Notes: generated by a model from the sequence alone, not told the origin. 64,000 bases of DNA from Candidatus Nitrospira kreftii (GCA_014058405.1 CP047423.1:4061729-4125728); one strand, 5' to 3'; positions 26,928 through 37,108 are shown, numbered from the stretch's first letter. Made by a program: numbers and translations.

Positions 26928-28324
26928 TGAAACAGCTCACGAGCGATGCCGACCCGCTGAATGTCAACAGCCTCACACCACGTCAGATCGTCGAAGAACT
27001 GAACCGTTACGTCATCGGACAAAAAGATGCAAAGCGCATGGTCGCCATCGCCCTTCGCAACCGATGGCGCCGCCAACAGTTATCCCCCGATCTCCGCGAT
27101 GAGGTCATGCCAAAAAACATTATCATGATAGGACCGACCGGAGTCGGGAAGACGGAAATCGCCAGGCGCCTTGCCAAGCTCGCGCAAGCGCCGTTCATCA
27201 AGATCGAAGCGTCGAAGTTTACCGAGGTCGGATATGTCGGACGCGATGTGGAGTCGCTCGTACGGGACCTCACAGAGCTGTCCATCAATATGGTTAAGGC
27301 CGCTCGCCTGGAGACCGTTCAGCAAAAGGCCGAACAACAGGCAGAGGAGCGATTACTCGACCTGCTCTTGCCGCCACCTCCCCCTCGGCCCGGGTTCGTC
27401 GAAGGCGCGGGTGAGACAGTCGGCCACGCACCGCAAGATTCGCATGAAAGCACCAGATCGAAACTCCGCCTGCAGTTGCGGGAAGGCAAGCTGGATGAAC
27501 GAACGATCGAGATGGACGTCAAGGAACGAGGCCTGCCGGTCGGCGTGATCTCCAACGTCGGTGGGCTTGACGATCTCGAAAGCAACCTGCGCGACATGTT
27601 GGGTGGCATGTTCCAAGGCAAGAAAAAAAAGCGGGTGATGAAGGTGCCCGAGGCCCTCAAACACCTGACACAGGAAGAAGCGCAGAAACTGATCGATATG
27701 GATGATGCCATTCGTGAAGCGATCACCAAGGTGGAGCAGACAGGAATTGTCTTCCTCGACGAGATCGATAAGATCGCCGGCCGCGAACGCACGATGGGAC
27801 CCGATGTCTCGAGAGAAGGCGTCCAGCGAGACCTCCTCCCCATCGTGGAAGGTTGTACGGTGACGACTAAACACGGTCCGGTTGTCACAGATCACATCCT
27901 CTTCATCGCCGCCGGTGCCTTTCATGTCGCGAAGCCGTCTGATTTGATCCCGGAACTCCAAGGGCGATTTCCCATCCGTGTCGAACTCAGTCCCTTGTCC
28001 AAAGACGATTTTGTCCGAATACTGACGGAGCCAAAAGGGGCCTTGGTCCGGCAGTATCAGGCGTTGCTGGCCACAGAGGGCCTCACGATCGAGTTCACGC
28101 CGGATGGACTCGAGGAAATTGCGGAGATCGCCGTGCAGGTGAACGAGCAAACCGAAAACATCGGCGCACGCCGACTGTTCACCATCATGGAGCGTTTGCT
28201 CGAAGACATTTTGTTTGAAGGGCCCAGCTGGCCGGACAAGCGGATCAGTATTACCGCCACCTACGTGCGTGAACGCCTGAAAGACATCGTGAAGGATCAA
28301 GACTTGAGTCGGTATATCCTCTGA
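26924..28324 (+). CDS. hslU: ATP-dependent protease ATPase subunit HslU (ClpY)
   Basis: A 466-residue AAA+ unfoldase. [20 protein letters not shown] opens the N-domain. Walker A is GPTGVGKTE, the pore loop [15 protein letters not shown]. The inserted I-domain spans about residues 105-240 and carries a proline run. Walker B is [11 protein letters not shown]; the sensor region is [14 protein letters not shown], and the C-terminus LSRYIL docks into HslV as in E. coli. It overlaps hslV by 4 bases. Confidence 0.96.
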   Translation: MMKQLTSDADPLNVNSLTPRQIVEELNRYVIGQKDAKRMVAIALRNRWRRQQLSPDLRDEVMPKNIIMIGPTGVGKTEIARRLAKLAQAPFIKIEASKFTEVGYVGRDVESLVRDLTELSINMVKAARLETVQQKAEQQAEERLLDLLLPPPPPRPGFVEGAGETVGHAPQDSHESTRSKLRLQLREGKLDERTIEMDVKERGLPVGVISNVGGLDDLESNLRDMLGGMFQGKKKKRVMKVPEALKHLTQEEAQKLIDMDDAIREAITKVEQTGIVFLDEIDKIAGRERTMGPDVSREGVQRDLLPIVEGCTVTTKHGPVVTDHILFIAAGAFHVAKPSDLIPELQGRFPIRVELSPLSKDDFVRILTEPKGALVRQYQALLATEGLTIEFTPDGLEEIAEIAVQVNEQTENIGARRLFTIMERLLEDILFEGPSWPDKRISITATYVRERLKDIVKDQDLSRYIL

Positions 28325-28388
28325 GGGCTATCACCCTCATTCATCACGTATCCCTGGACTCGATAAGCCGAATCCTCTGGAGTTGCGC

Positions 28389-29285
28389 ATGAACAAACTC
28401 ATCAAAAAAGCCGATGTCTTGATCGAAGCTCTTCCGTACATTCGAACGTTTCGAGGGAAAACCGTGGTCATCAAATACGGTGGCCATGCGATGGCCGACG
28501 CATCCCTCAAGGAACGCTTCGCGCAAGATGTGGTGCTGCTCAAGTATGTGGGAATCAACCCGGTCATCATTCATGGCGGTGGACCCCAAATCGATAAGAT
28601 GCTTGATCGCCTCGGCATCCAAGCCAAGTTCCGGCACGGCGTTCGCGTCACCGACGCCGCCACGATGGAAATCGTCGAAATGGTCCTGGCGGGGAAGATC
28701 AACATGGAACTTACGGACCTCATCACTCGACATGGCGGCAGTGCCGTCGGATTGAGCGGCAAAGACGGTGGATTGATTCTGAGCAAACCATTGACGGCCA
28801 AGGCCTGGGCGGAGAGCATCGATCGTGATTTGGAAGGAGAGGATGGAGAGGGTGACTTCGGATTGGTCGGTGACATCGAAAAGGTCGATCCGGGTTTGCT
28901 CCGGAATCTCCAAGAGGATCATTACATCCCTATCATCGCTCCCATCGGAACGGACCGCGAGGGCAATACGTATAATATCAACGCCGATCTCGTGGCCGGG
29001 TCGATAGCGGGAGCCTTGCGGGCTGAGAAACTATTGATGATGACCGATATCAAAGGAATTCGCGATGCCAATGGGCGCCACCTGTCGACCGTGTCTCGCA
29101 AAGATGTGCAGCGCATGATGAAAAAGGGGACGATCACCGAGGGCATGATCCCAAAAGTTCATGCCTGCCTCGACGCGTTGGCCGAGGGCGTCCAAAAGGC
29201 CCACATCATCGATGGCCGCATTCCTCATGCCGTTCTGCTCGAGATCTTCACGCGTAAAGGAATCGGCACCGAGATCGTCACCTAA
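28389..29285 (+). CDS. argB: Acetylglutamate kinase
   Basis: A 298-residue amino-acid kinase that phosphorylates N-acetylglutamate, the second step of arginine synthesis. Signatures: EALPYIRTFRGKTVVIKYGG, HGGGPQIDKMLDRLG, the substrate region RVTDAATMEIVEMVL, NINADLVAGSIAGALRAEKL and the end ARKGIGTEIVT-like TRKGIGTEIVT. The ATG at 28389 has TGGAG upstream; TTG 28383 is less likely. It follows hslU by about 60 bases. An N-terminal arginine-sensing helix (MNKLIKKADVLIEALPYI) is present, suggesting feedback inhibition. Confidence 0.95.
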   Translation: MNKLIKKADVLIEALPYIRTFRGKTVVIKYGGHAMADASLKERFAQDVVLLKYVGINPVIIHGGGPQIDKMLDRLGIQAKFRHGVRVTDAATMEIVEMVLAGKINMELTDLITRHGGSAVGLSGKDGGLILSKPLTAKAWAESIDRDLEGEDGEGDFGLVGDIEKVDPGLLRNLQEDHYIPIIAPIGTDREGNTYNINADLVAGSIAGALRAEKLLMMTDIKGIRDANGRHLSTVSRKDVQRMMKKGTITEGMIPKVHACLDALAEGVQKAHIIDGRIPHAVLLEIFTRKGIGTEIVT

Positions 29286-29311
29286 ATCCTCCTTGACGGA
29301 ATTAACCCCAC

Positions 29312-30175
29312 GTGCCTGCTGATCATCACCGCCTCAAAGAGGACTTGAACCACCTGGTCGGAGAACGTCACCCCTTTTCCTCACCGATCCGCCTTCAGCA
29401 GACAGAAGCCTATCTTCACCGGCAGCTCTCTGAAGCAGGTTTGGCCGTTACAACGCATCAATTCGAAGCGTTGGGGAGATCCTATCGCAACGTCATTGGG
29501 ACAGCACCTCCAGCCTCCGCGCACGGCCCACTGCCACCACTGATTATCGGCGCGCACTTCGATACCGTAGCAGGTTCTCCGGGCGCCGATGATAATGCGA
29601 GCGCGCTTGCCGTGATGCTCCATGTCGCTCGCCACGTCCAGAACATGAGACTGGCCAGGCCGATTCGTTTCATCGCCTTCAACCTCGAGGAATTGAACTT
29701 GCTTGGTAGCGCGGCTTATGTCTCGTTCCTCAGCGAGACCGGTGAGGCCATCCATGGAGCCATCATATTGGAATGTGTCGGCTATGCAAGCCATCAAGAG
29801 GGGTCGCAGAAGCTCCCTCCCGGTGTACCCATCGCGGTTCCCACAACCGGAGATTTTCTTGCCGTCATCGGCAATGAACGATCACAGGTCTTGACCGGCT
29901 CCGTCACCCACGCGATGATGTTGCATCTCCCTATCATTCCATTGATCGTGCCAGGTAATGGAGAGCAGCTGCCAGACACCAGACGGAGTGACCACACCCC
30001 GTTCTGGGAGCACGGGTTTTCAGCTGTCATGCTCACGGATACGGCGAACTTCCGAAATCCCCATTACCATCGATCGACCGACACCCTTGAGACACTAAAT
30101 CTTGACTTTATCGCTTCGGTCGCCGATGGGGTCACAGCAACGGTCATGGCATTGGCCGGTCAGCGGACTGCGTAG
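29312..30175 (+). CDS. M28-family zinc aminopeptidase
   Basis: A 287-residue peptidase without signal peptide, starting at GTG 29312. The two-zinc site of family M28 is complete: HFDTVAG (His, Asp), GADDNASALAVML (bridging Asp), LEELNLLGS (Glu-Glu), the acidic ECVGYA, and HYHRSTDT (His). It removes N-terminal residues from peptides. It follows argB by 26 bases and may be cotranscribed. Confidence 0.88.
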   Translation: MPADHHRLKEDLNHLVGERHPFSSPIRLQQTEAYLHRQLSEAGLAVTTHQFEALGRSYRNVIGTAPPASAHGPLPPLIIGAHFDTVAGSPGADDNASALAVMLHVARHVQNMRLARPIRFIAFNLEELNLLGSAAYVSFLSETGEAIHGAIILECVGYASHQEGSQKLPPGVPIAVPTTGDFLAVIGNERSQVLTGSVTHAMMLHLPIIPLIVPGNGEQLPDTRRSDHTPFWEHGFSAVMLTDTANFRNPHYHRSTDTLETLNLDFIASVADGVTATVMALAGQRTA

Positions 30176-30305
30176 CTTTCATCGGCCGTTTTGGTTAGAC
30201 TCCTACGACTCAACGGGCGATTCCAAACAACCTCCGTGATCGAATCGATTGGCTGACGGCGGAACGGAAACACCGAGTCGTTCGCTGTATCGGTAAGGCC
30301 TTGTT

Positions 30306-30827
30306 ATGAAGCAACTCAGGCCTCTCGAATCCATGATTTTCACGATTCGCAACCACAAGGTGATCATCGATACCGATCTTGCCGTGTTGTATAACGTGCG
30401 GACAAAAGCCTTGAACCAAGCGGTCAAGCGGAACAAGGATCGTTTTCCCCATGATTTCGTCTTTCGACTCACTGCAAAAGAGAGGTTGGAGGTGGTCACA
30501 AATTGTGACCACCTGGCCCGGCTCAAGTTTTCCCGCACCTTGCCCCTTGCCTTCACCGAGCACGGGGCCATCATGGCAGCCACCGTTCTGAACAGTCCAC
30601 AAGCCGTCTCGATGAGCGTGTTTGTCGTGCGAGCATTCATCCAGATGCGTGAACATATCGCAGCCAACGCGGGAATACTGAAACGATTGGCCCAAATCGA
30701 TCACGCGTTACTTGAGCATGACTCGTCCTTGCTCGACCTGTACGAGAAATTGCTCCCGCTACTGCAACCACCTCCCGACTCACCCACAAGACGGATCGGT
30801 TTCCAGTCAAAAGGGAAACCTAGCTAG
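30306..30827 (+). CDS. ORF6N-domain DNA-binding protein
   Basis: A 173-residue protein. The ORF6N domain covers residues 1-95: ESMIFTIRNHKVIIDTDLAV, LYNVRTKALNQAVKRNKDRF, PHDFVFRLTAKE, then LPLAFTEHGAIMAATVLNS. A helical tail follows (MREHIAANAGILKRLAQIDH). ORF6N proteins occur in phages and bacterial chromosomes as DNA-binding regulators. A long palindrome lies in its own coding sequence (30491-30513). No other phage genes flank it. Confidence 0.85.
   Translation: MKQLRPLESMIFTIRNHKVIIDTDLAVLYNVRTKALNQAVKRNKDRFPHDFVFRLTAKERLEVVTNCDHLARLKFSRTLPLAFTEHGAIMAATVLNSPQAVSMSVFVVRAFIQMREHIAANAGILKRLAQIDHALLEHDSSLLDLYEKLLPLLQPPPDSPTRRIGFQSKGKPS
30491..30513. promoter_or_regulatory. Perfect 11-bp-arm palindrome inside the ORF6N gene
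   Basis: Arms GGTGGTCACAA and TTGTGACCACC around a single A. It encodes part of the stretch VVTNCDHL. It could be an operator for the ORF6N protein, or a side effect of codon choice. Confidence 0.45.
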
Positions 30828-30832
30828 GGCGC

Positions 30833-31558
30833 ATGAGACAAGGCCTTCCAGCTTCAAGTCGGCAAGTGATCGCCAAGGTATTTGCTCACCTCGACTACAA
30901 GGCCTTGGAGTCCGTCTACTGTTACGAAGGCGGTAAGGAGTTCTGGCGGAAGAAGCGGGAACCCTGCCGCCGATTGGGAACCAACGTAGCCGAGGTTCTC
31001 ATCAAGAAGTTACCACCGTGCGGGCGGAGTTTGTATGTCGGAGCCGGCGTGACAGAGCTGCCGTCCTTGCTCGCTGAAGCGATCGACCCTCAACGCCATG
31101 TTGAACCCTATAATCTCCGACGTCTCGAAGTGACTGTGCTCAATCGAGCTTGTCGTGGCTTACCGTTCCGCTTTTATGCCTGCGATGCCTCTTTGGCACG
31201 AGGAAGGTTCGATCATATCTGGATGGTCAGCGTGTTGAACGATCCGGAACGATTCCCCCATCTCGCGCCGTTATCATACGGTCGAGCTGACCCGGTCACA
31301 TTCAATCCGGTGCGATTTCAGAAAGAACAGCGGATTGTCCAAACGATCGTGAATCGCTGCCTGGCTAAATTGAGTGTGCCTGGTTTGGTGACGACGTCAA
31401 CGGAGGAAGTGGTGTGGATCGCGGACTGGTGTCACCGACATACCATTCCCTACTACGTGGAGCGGAAACAGTACGCCACGGCACTTGTCGGAGATCCGAT
31501 CTGTTTTGTTCGGATCGGAATGCGGAAGTTAAAAAGTCGAAAAGTTGTAACGTCATAG
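30833..31558 (+). CDS. Hypothetical protein with methyltransferase-like motif
   Basis: A 241-residue protein. GRSLYVGAGVTELPSLLAEA resembles motif I of Rossmann methyltransferases, followed by an acidic/polar turn (EPYNLRRLEV) and FRFYACDASLARGRFDHIWM, which would be motifs III-IV. The C-terminal part contains VTTSTEEVVWIADWCHRHTI. SAM binding is only inferred; no substrate is suggested. It starts 5 bases after the ORF6N stop, so the two may be cotranscribed. Confidence 0.6.
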   Translation: MRQGLPASSRQVIAKVFAHLDYKALESVYCYEGGKEFWRKKREPCRRLGTNVAEVLIKKLPPCGRSLYVGAGVTELPSLLAEAIDPQRHVEPYNLRRLEVTVLNRACRGLPFRFYACDASLARGRFDHIWMVSVLNDPERFPHLAPLSYGRADPVTFNPVRFQKEQRIVQTIVNRCLAKLSVPGLVTTSTEEVVWIADWCHRHTIPYYVERKQYATALVGDPICFVRIGMRKLKSRKVVTS

Positions 31559-31575
31559 CGCAAACTTTCTAATGT

Positions 31576-32112
31576 TCAGACTTTAAAACCCGCGTTCTTT
31601 CCGGAATCGGACAAGTATTGACCGGCATACCGCACATAATTCTCTGCCGATTCCTTGACCCAGGCCAACTCCTTCGCTGTCACCGACCGCTTGACCTTTG
31701 CCGGTGAGCCCAGGATCAAACTTTTCGGCGGTACGATCCTGCCTTCGACGATTAAAGCCCCGGCTCCGACCACTGAATCTTCCCCGATGACTGCACCATC
31801 CATAATGATGGCGCCCATCCCCACCAACACACGATCATGAATCGTGCACCCGTGTAGTACAACGTGATGGCCGATTGTGACATCATTTCCGATGATGAGT
31901 GGGTGAGTATCATGCGTGACATGCAGCATGCAGAGGTCCTGTACGTTGGTCCGATTTCCGATCCGGATGTAGTTCACATCGCCCCGGACCACCGCATTGA
32001 ACCAGACACTACACTCATCTCCCATGACGACATCGCCGATCACGACAGCAGTGTCTTCGATAAAGCAGGACTTCGGGACCGTTGGCTTGATGCCTTGAAA
32101 GGTTCGAATCAT
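31576..32112 (-). CDS. Gamma-carbonic-anhydrase-like hexapeptide-repeat protein
   Basis: A 178-residue left-handed beta-helix protein (YrdA/PaaY/CaiE group). Repeated V/I-x-G-D hexapeptides: VVIGDVVMGDECSVWFNAVV, RIGNRTNVQDLCMLHV, IGNDVTIGHHVVLHGCTI, VLVGMGAIIMDGAVIGEDSV. The three zinc histidines are visible (LHVTHD, TIGHHVVLHGC). Members form trimers; some are carbonic anhydrases, others acyltransferases. The ATG at 32112 gives the normal start MIRTFQGIKP; GTG 32121 is an alternative. Confidence 0.85.
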   Translation of the reverse strand: MIRTFQGIKPTVPKSCFIEDTAVVIGDVVMGDECSVWFNAVVRGDVNYIRIGNRTNVQDLCMLHVTHDTHPLIIGNDVTIGHHVVLHGCTIHDRVLVGMGAIIMDGAVIGEDSVVGAGALIVEGRIVPPKSLILGSPAKVKRSVTAKELAWVKESAENYVRYAGQYLSDSGKNAGFKV

Positions 32113-32193
32113 GAGGCGCACTCTAGGGGAATTGATCGATCTCCCGCAAGGGTCTAATTGACAGTCTTTTCAGCCCTCCCGTAGACTGCCTCC

Positions 32194-33675
32194 ATGTCCC
32201 AGCCATTGATCATTCCCCGGAGTACAAAACCGACAGTCCAAAGGGACAGGCACCGATCCTTGATCGGAGCCGTTCCCCAGAAAACTACCATCGGCTTTGT
32301 GAATCTTGGCTGTTCAAAGAATCAAGTGGACTCAGAAATTATGCTGGGCGCGCTCGTCACCGAGGGCTTTCAGCTCACCAGTGATCCCCAAAAAGCCGAA
32401 GTGGTCATCGTCAATACTTGCGGCTTCATTGAAGAAGCGAAGCAAGAATCGATCAACACCATTCTCGAGCACGGCCATCTGAAGAAAGCAGGGGCTTGTC
32501 GAGTTCTGATTGCCGCTGGCTGTTTAGCTCAACGATATCAAGGGGACTTGCTGAAGGAATTACCGGAGCTAGACGCAGTGGTCGGCACCGGAGAGTTCGG
32601 CAAAATCGCGGGGATCTGCCGCGACCTCCTCACCCCCAAAAAACGACATCGTCGCCTTTGGCTGAGCCAACCGCCCTATCTTTATGACGAATTGGCGCCT
32701 CGCGTGAGACTGGGAACGCAACACAGCGCGTATGTGAAGATTGCAGAAGGTTGCAATCGCAACTGCGCCTTCTGTGCAATTCCACTGATGCGAGGCAAGC
32801 AGCGCAGCCGACCGGTGCACTCCATCGTCGCGGAAGCGCAACAGCTGGCACGCGAAGGGGTAAAGGAGATCAATCTTATCTCCCAGGACACGATCAACTA
32901 CGGAGTCGATCTGGGGCTTCGCCAAGGCCTGGTTCAGCTACTCCGTGAGCTCGTAAAGGTAGCGGGTCTACAGTGGATCCGCCCTTTCTACCTCTATCCT
33001 CAGCAAGTCACGGATGATTTACTGGATCTGTATGCCGGAGAAGAAAAGATTACCAAGTACATTGATATGCCTCTTCAGCACATTAATGATCGCATGCTCA
33101 AGCGCATGCATCGGCTCGGTGATCGCACGGCAATTGAGTCACTGGTCGAGCGGATCCGTGCACGCATCCCCCAAGTAACCTTCCGGACAGCGTTCATTGT
33201 CGGATTTCCTGGAGAAACCGATGCAGCCTTCGGCGAGCTGTATAAGTATGTGGAGCAGGCGCAATTCGATCGGGTCGCGGTGTTTCTCTACTCCGATGAA
33301 GAAGGGACCTCCGCCGTCGACTTAGATGAAAAGGTCGAGCGAGACGTCATGGATGAGCGTCGGAACATCATCCTCTCAATGCAGGAGTCGATTGCAGCCG
33401 CCAAGGGCAGAGCCAAAATCGGCTCTGCCCTCGACGTGCTCGTCGACGGCCGACCCGAAGAAACCGAGAGTGTTCTAGAAGGGCGCCACGAGGGGCTCGC
33501 TCCGGAGATCGATGGTGTCGTCTACATCGATGAAGGGTCGACTGACATCGCGACGCAGTCTGCGTCGGACCAAACTGTTCTCCATCCCACGGCCGGATCC
33601 TTCTGCAAGATCAGGATTACCGATGCAGCGGGTTTCGACCTCGTCGGACGCATCGTCACGAAATCTGTCTCCTGA
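32194..33675 (+). CDS. rimO: Ribosomal protein S12 methylthiotransferase RimO
   Basis: A 493-residue radical-SAM enzyme. N-terminal UPF0004 domain with TIGFVNLGCSKNQVDSEIML, VVIVNTCGFIEEAKQES and LIAAGCLAQRY (three cluster Cys), then the radical SAM core with EGCNRNCAFCAIPLMRGKQR (CxxxCxxC), and a C-terminal TRAM domain. It adds a methylthio group to Asp88 of S12. A 30-residue N-terminal lead (MSQPLIIPRSTKPTV...) is longer than usual; a later start is possible but none is obvious. Confidence 0.94.
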   Translation: MSQPLIIPRSTKPTVQRDRHRSLIGAVPQKTTIGFVNLGCSKNQVDSEIMLGALVTEGFQLTSDPQKAEVVIVNTCGFIEEAKQESINTILEHGHLKKAGACRVLIAAGCLAQRYQGDLLKELPELDAVVGTGEFGKIAGICRDLLTPKKRHRRLWLSQPPYLYDELAPRVRLGTQHSAYVKIAEGCNRNCAFCAIPLMRGKQRSRPVHSIVAEAQQLAREGVKEINLISQDTINYGVDLGLRQGLVQLLRELVKVAGLQWIRPFYLYPQQVTDDLLDLYAGEEKITKYIDMPLQHINDRMLKRMHRLGDRTAIESLVERIRARIPQVTFRTAFIVGFPGETDAAFGELYKYVEQAQFDRVAVFLYSDEEGTSAVDLDEKVERDVMDERRNIILSMQESIAAAKGRAKIGSALDVLVDGRPEETESVLEGRHEGLAPEIDGVVYIDEGSTDIATQSASDQTVLHPTAGSFCKIRITDAAGFDLVGRIVTKSVS

Positions 33676-33736
33676 ATGGGGATTCTCGCCCCTCCTGATA
33701 CACTGATAGCGACCGTCAACACAGGAAGCAGTACCG

Positions 33737-34603
33737 ATGACGGCACGAAAGAAAGATTCGATTGTTCTCCTGATCCATTGTAAGGACCGCCCGGGCATCG
33801 TCGCACGAGTGTCTGGGTTCATCCACGACTTCGGAGGCAACATTCTTGACTCCGACCACCATACGGACGAGGAAACAAACGCCTTTCTCATGCGGATGGA
33901 ATTTGCCACCGAAGGATTCCAGATCCCTCCCGAAGACATCCCGCCGGCCTTTAAGCCCATCGCCACGGTGTACGACATGCGCTATGAAGTGCATCCTTGT
34001 AGCCGACGAACCCGTGTGGGAATGTTGGTGTCCAAGCAAGACCATTGTCTGGCCGATCTACTGCAGCGCCATCGCAGGGACGAGTTGCACATCGATATTC
34101 CCGTCATCATTTCGAATCACGACACCTGCGCGAGTTGGGCCGAGCTTTTCAAGATTCCATTCACCGTCTGTCCGGTGACCAAGGAGACTAAACCTCAGCA
34201 AGAGCAACAGGTCTTGGCGCTGTTGAAAGAGCATCGCGTGGAACTCGTCGTGATGGCTCGCTACATGCAGATTCTCTCTGCTGACTTTCTGGCCCAGGTG
34301 GGCTGCCCGGTCATCAACATTCACCACTCGTTCCTCCCGGCCTTTATCGGTGCCAATCCATACCGCCAGGCCTATGAACGGGGCGTGAAGATCATCGGCG
34401 CGACGGCGCACTACGCGACCCAAGATCTGGACGAGGGGCCTATCATCGAGCAAGATGTAATTCGCGTAGGACACCGAGACACGGTGGAAGATCTTGTGCG
34501 GAAAGGACGGGACCTTGAGGAGATCGTGCTGGCAAGGGCGGTTCGGCGGCACATCGAGCGACGTGTCTTGGTTTATGGGAAGAAGACCGTGGTGTTCGAC
34601 TGA
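33737..34603 (+). CDS. purU: Formyltetrahydrofolate deformylase
   Basis: A 288-residue enzyme that releases formate from 10-formyl-THF to balance one-carbon units. N-terminal ACT domain (SIVLLIHCKDRPGIVARVSG), then the formyltransferase-fold domain with VGMLVSKQDHCLADLLQR, PVIISNHDT, the catalytic NIHHSFLPAFIGANPYRQAY and GATAHYATQDLDEGPIIEQD. Together with gcvP downstream it fits a folate one-carbon theme in this region. Confidence 0.94.
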   Translation: MTARKKDSIVLLIHCKDRPGIVARVSGFIHDFGGNILDSDHHTDEETNAFLMRMEFATEGFQIPPEDIPPAFKPIATVYDMRYEVHPCSRRTRVGMLVSKQDHCLADLLQRHRRDELHIDIPVIISNHDTCASWAELFKIPFTVCPVTKETKPQQEQQVLALLKEHRVELVVMARYMQILSADFLAQVGCPVINIHHSFLPAFIGANPYRQAYERGVKIIGATAHYATQDLDEGPIIEQDVIRVGHRDTVEDLVRKGRDLEEIVLARAVRRHIERRVLVYGKKTVVFD

Positions 34604-34791
34604 ACTTGTGCGTTGCCGTAGGTGGCCACAACACAGAGGAAGCAAGGGTGTTTCCTGCGCGCGAATGACATCCCCCCACATGGAGACCGGATTCCAGCTC
34701 CGAGTGAGCATAGTGAGTGATCAGCATCACCGTTGAGGGAGGAAATCGAACCGCCCGCGTCACGGTCGGATGGATCCAATATGACCCTTGG

Positions 34792-36195
34792 TTAAGCGGA
34801 GGAGTGAGCGAGTGGGAGCACCACGGTGAAGGTGGAGCCCTGACCCAAATCACTTTGAACCTCCACCCGGCCTTTGTGCAGATCTGCGATCCAAGCACAG
34901 ATGGCAAGACCGAGTCCCGTTCCCTTCTTCGTGTGGGTTCGAGCCACGTCGGTCCGGAAGAACCGCTGGAAAATCTTCTGATGGTCGGCCGGGGCAATGC
35001 CGATGCCATGGTCGGTGATGGAGAGCCGCGCTTCCCGTCCGTCTTTCAACAAGGCGATTTCCACTTTGCCACCCGCGTGTGAATACTTCATCGCATTCTC
35101 GACAAGATTGAGCAACAGTTCGCGCAGGCGCAAGTCGTCCCCATGGACGACGACCGGCATGACTGTTCCAAGCACCACTTCGATATCTCGGTCATGCCCC
35201 AGCAACTTCGCCTGACGATGAACGTCTTCGACCAGCGCCTGCAGGGCAACCGGTAAGGCCTCCATTTTGACTTCACCCATGTCGGCACGAGAAAGAAACA
35301 GCAATTCATCGACGATGCGGGTCATCCGATCGATCTCTTCCAGATTGCTCTCCAGCACCGTCTTGTAATCTTCGAGCGGGCGAGATCGACGCAGAATCAA
35401 ATCGGTCTCACCTTTCATCACGGTCAGGGGCGTCCTCAATTCGTGTGACGCATCGCTGGTGAATTGACGGATCTGCCGAAACGACGCATCCAGTCGGCCG
35501 ATCATATTGTTGAATGTCGCGGCAAGTCGACCGATCTCGTCCTGAGCTGTCGGCATACTAAGACGCTGGCTGAGATCTCCTGCGGCAATGCGCCGTGCCG
35601 CGAGGGTGATCTCATCGACGGGCCGCAAGGCTCTCCCTGCCAAAAACCACCCTCCAGCCAGAGAGACGGCCAAGGCGATTGGGATGGCAACGACCAGTAG
35701 GACCAAGAACCGGTGCAAAGTCTCGCCGACTGATTCCATCGAAGTCCCGACCTGCACGATGTACAACAAATTGTCCCGATACATGATCGGCACCGATATG
35801 ACTCGTAGCGGCGGCTCATTCGGGTACTTGGCCGACTCAAAAATACTCTGCCCTGAGAAGGCGACCTCAAGCGCCGTGCGGCTGAGTGGAACATCGTGGT
35901 GCTTGATGTTCGGAGAGCTGATGGTAATCGTGCCGGAGGGGCTGAAAATCTGGAAGAACTTGTCGATTCGCGCGAGCTCGGGAAATTGAGAGAGCAATTC
36001 CTTTTCATTAAGGAGAGGAAGGAACCCCCGTTCTTCAAGTGAACGCACAGCAATGGTGGCCGTGTCTTCAAGGGATTCATCGACGGCGTCGCGGAGATTT
36101 CGCGCCGTCATGGCATATAGGACGACGGAGAAAATGATCAAGACCAGGGCGAGCGCGCTCCCGTACCAGAGAGTCAGCCGGACACGTAGCGGCAT
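34792..36195 (-). CDS. Sensor histidine kinase of a two-component pair
   Basis: A 467-residue inner-membrane kinase resembling the heavy-metal (CusS-like) group. Membrane helix 1 (ALVLIIFSVVLYAM), a periplasmic sensor of about 120 residues, helix 2 (FLVLLVVAIPIALAVSLAGG), HAMP linker, HisKA with the phospho-acceptor SDASHELRTPLTVMKGE, and HATPase with N box LLLNLVENAMKYSH, G1 ITDHGIGIAP, F box FQRFFR, G2 GTGLGLAIC. The ligand is unknown. It lies 109 bases after its response regulator on the same strand. Confidence 0.92.
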   Translation of the reverse strand: MPLRVRLTLWYGSALALVLIIFSVVLYAMTARNLRDAVDESLEDTATIAVRSLEERGFLPLLNEKELLSQFPELARIDKFFQIFSPSGTITISSPNIKHHDVPLSRTALEVAFSGQSIFESAKYPNEPPLRVISVPIMYRDNLLYIVQVGTSMESVGETLHRFLVLLVVAIPIALAVSLAGGWFLAGRALRPVDEITLAARRIAAGDLSQRLSMPTAQDEIGRLAATFNNMIGRLDASFRQIRQFTSDASHELRTPLTVMKGETDLILRRSRPLEDYKTVLESNLEEIDRMTRIVDELLFLSRADMGEVKMEALPVALQALVEDVHRQAKLLGHDRDIEVVLGTVMPVVVHGDDLRLRELLLNLVENAMKYSHAGGKVEIALLKDGREARLSITDHGIGIAPADHQKIFQRFFRTDVARTHTKKGTGLGLAICAWIADLHKGRVEVQSDLGQGSTFTVVLPLAHSSA

Positions 36196-36304
36196 AGATC
36201 AGCTCCTACTCACTGAAAACGACACCGGACTGTCGCGACATCGTGCTCTGAATATGGTACGTTCGGTGCCATCGAGTCAGCTCGAGAATCCTCGTGGTAT
36301 CGTG

Positions 36305-36976
36305 CTAGTCAGCCTTCAGCATATAACCGCTTCCGCGAATGGTATGGATCAATTTCTTGCTCCGCCCTCGATCGATCTTGTTGCGGAGATAGTTCACATA
36401 GACATCGATGACGTTGGTAAACGTATCGAAGTCTTGGTTCCAAACGTGCTCGGAAATCATGGGCCTGGTCAATACGCGTCCGGTATGACGCATCAGATAT
36501 TCCAGTAAGGCATACTCTTTGAGCGTGAGTTCGATGCGTTGCCCTCCTCGTGTCACATCCCGCGTGGCTGGGTTGAGGACCAAATCATCGATCTGTAAGA
36601 TTCCTGGACTCTCCGTCGCACCACGTCGTAACAATGCCCGCACGCGAGCCAAGAGCTCGTCGATCGCGAACGGCTTGGTGAGATAATCATCGGCACCAGC
36701 ATCCAGCCCCTTGACTCGCTGATCGATCTGAGATTGCGCAGAGAGGATCAATACAGGGGTTTGGATCCGTTCGCGACGGAGGTTCTTTAACACATCTAAA
36801 CCGGACATCGTTGGCAACATTACATCCACGACCAGAAGGTCATAGTTGGTCACCAAGCCCATCTCCAACCCTTTGGCTCCATCTTCACAAAGATCGACGG
36901 CATAACTCTCTTCTTCCAGCGCCCGCTTAATGAAACATCCGACCTTGGTTTCGTCTTCTATGACCAGGACCCGCAT
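36305..36976 (-). CDS. OmpR/PhoB-family response regulator
   Basis: A 223-residue regulator. Receiver domain starts MRVLVIEDETKVGCFIKRAL with the phosphorylated Asp in LLVVDVMLPTMSG and Lys in YLTKPF. The winged helix C-domain has LTLKEYALLEYLMRHTGRVL, VWNQDFDTFTNVIDVYVNYL and RGSGYMLKAD. It is most likely phosphorylated by the kinase downstream. A longer frame to 37063 exists, but 36976 gives the canonical start. Confidence 0.94.
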   Translation of the reverse strand: MRVLVIEDETKVGCFIKRALEEESYAVDLCEDGAKGLEMGLVTNYDLLVVDVMLPTMSGLDVLKNLRRERIQTPVLILSAQSQIDQRVKGLDAGADDYLTKPFAIDELLARVRALLRRGATESPGILQIDDLVLNPATRDVTRGGQRIELTLKEYALLEYLMRHTGRVLTRPMISEHVWNQDFDTFTNVIDVYVNYLRNKIDRGRSKKLIHTIRGSGYMLKAD

Positions 36977-37108
36977 ATCTACGTACTCCGACAGAGGTGA
37001 ATAAGCGTGGTGATTATACCAAACGGATCGGCCTGAATCTTGTTGTAGTGGCGAGTCGTACAAACGTGAAGCGGACCGAGGAACGATGCCCAGTCCTCGA
37101 GGGTGTGA

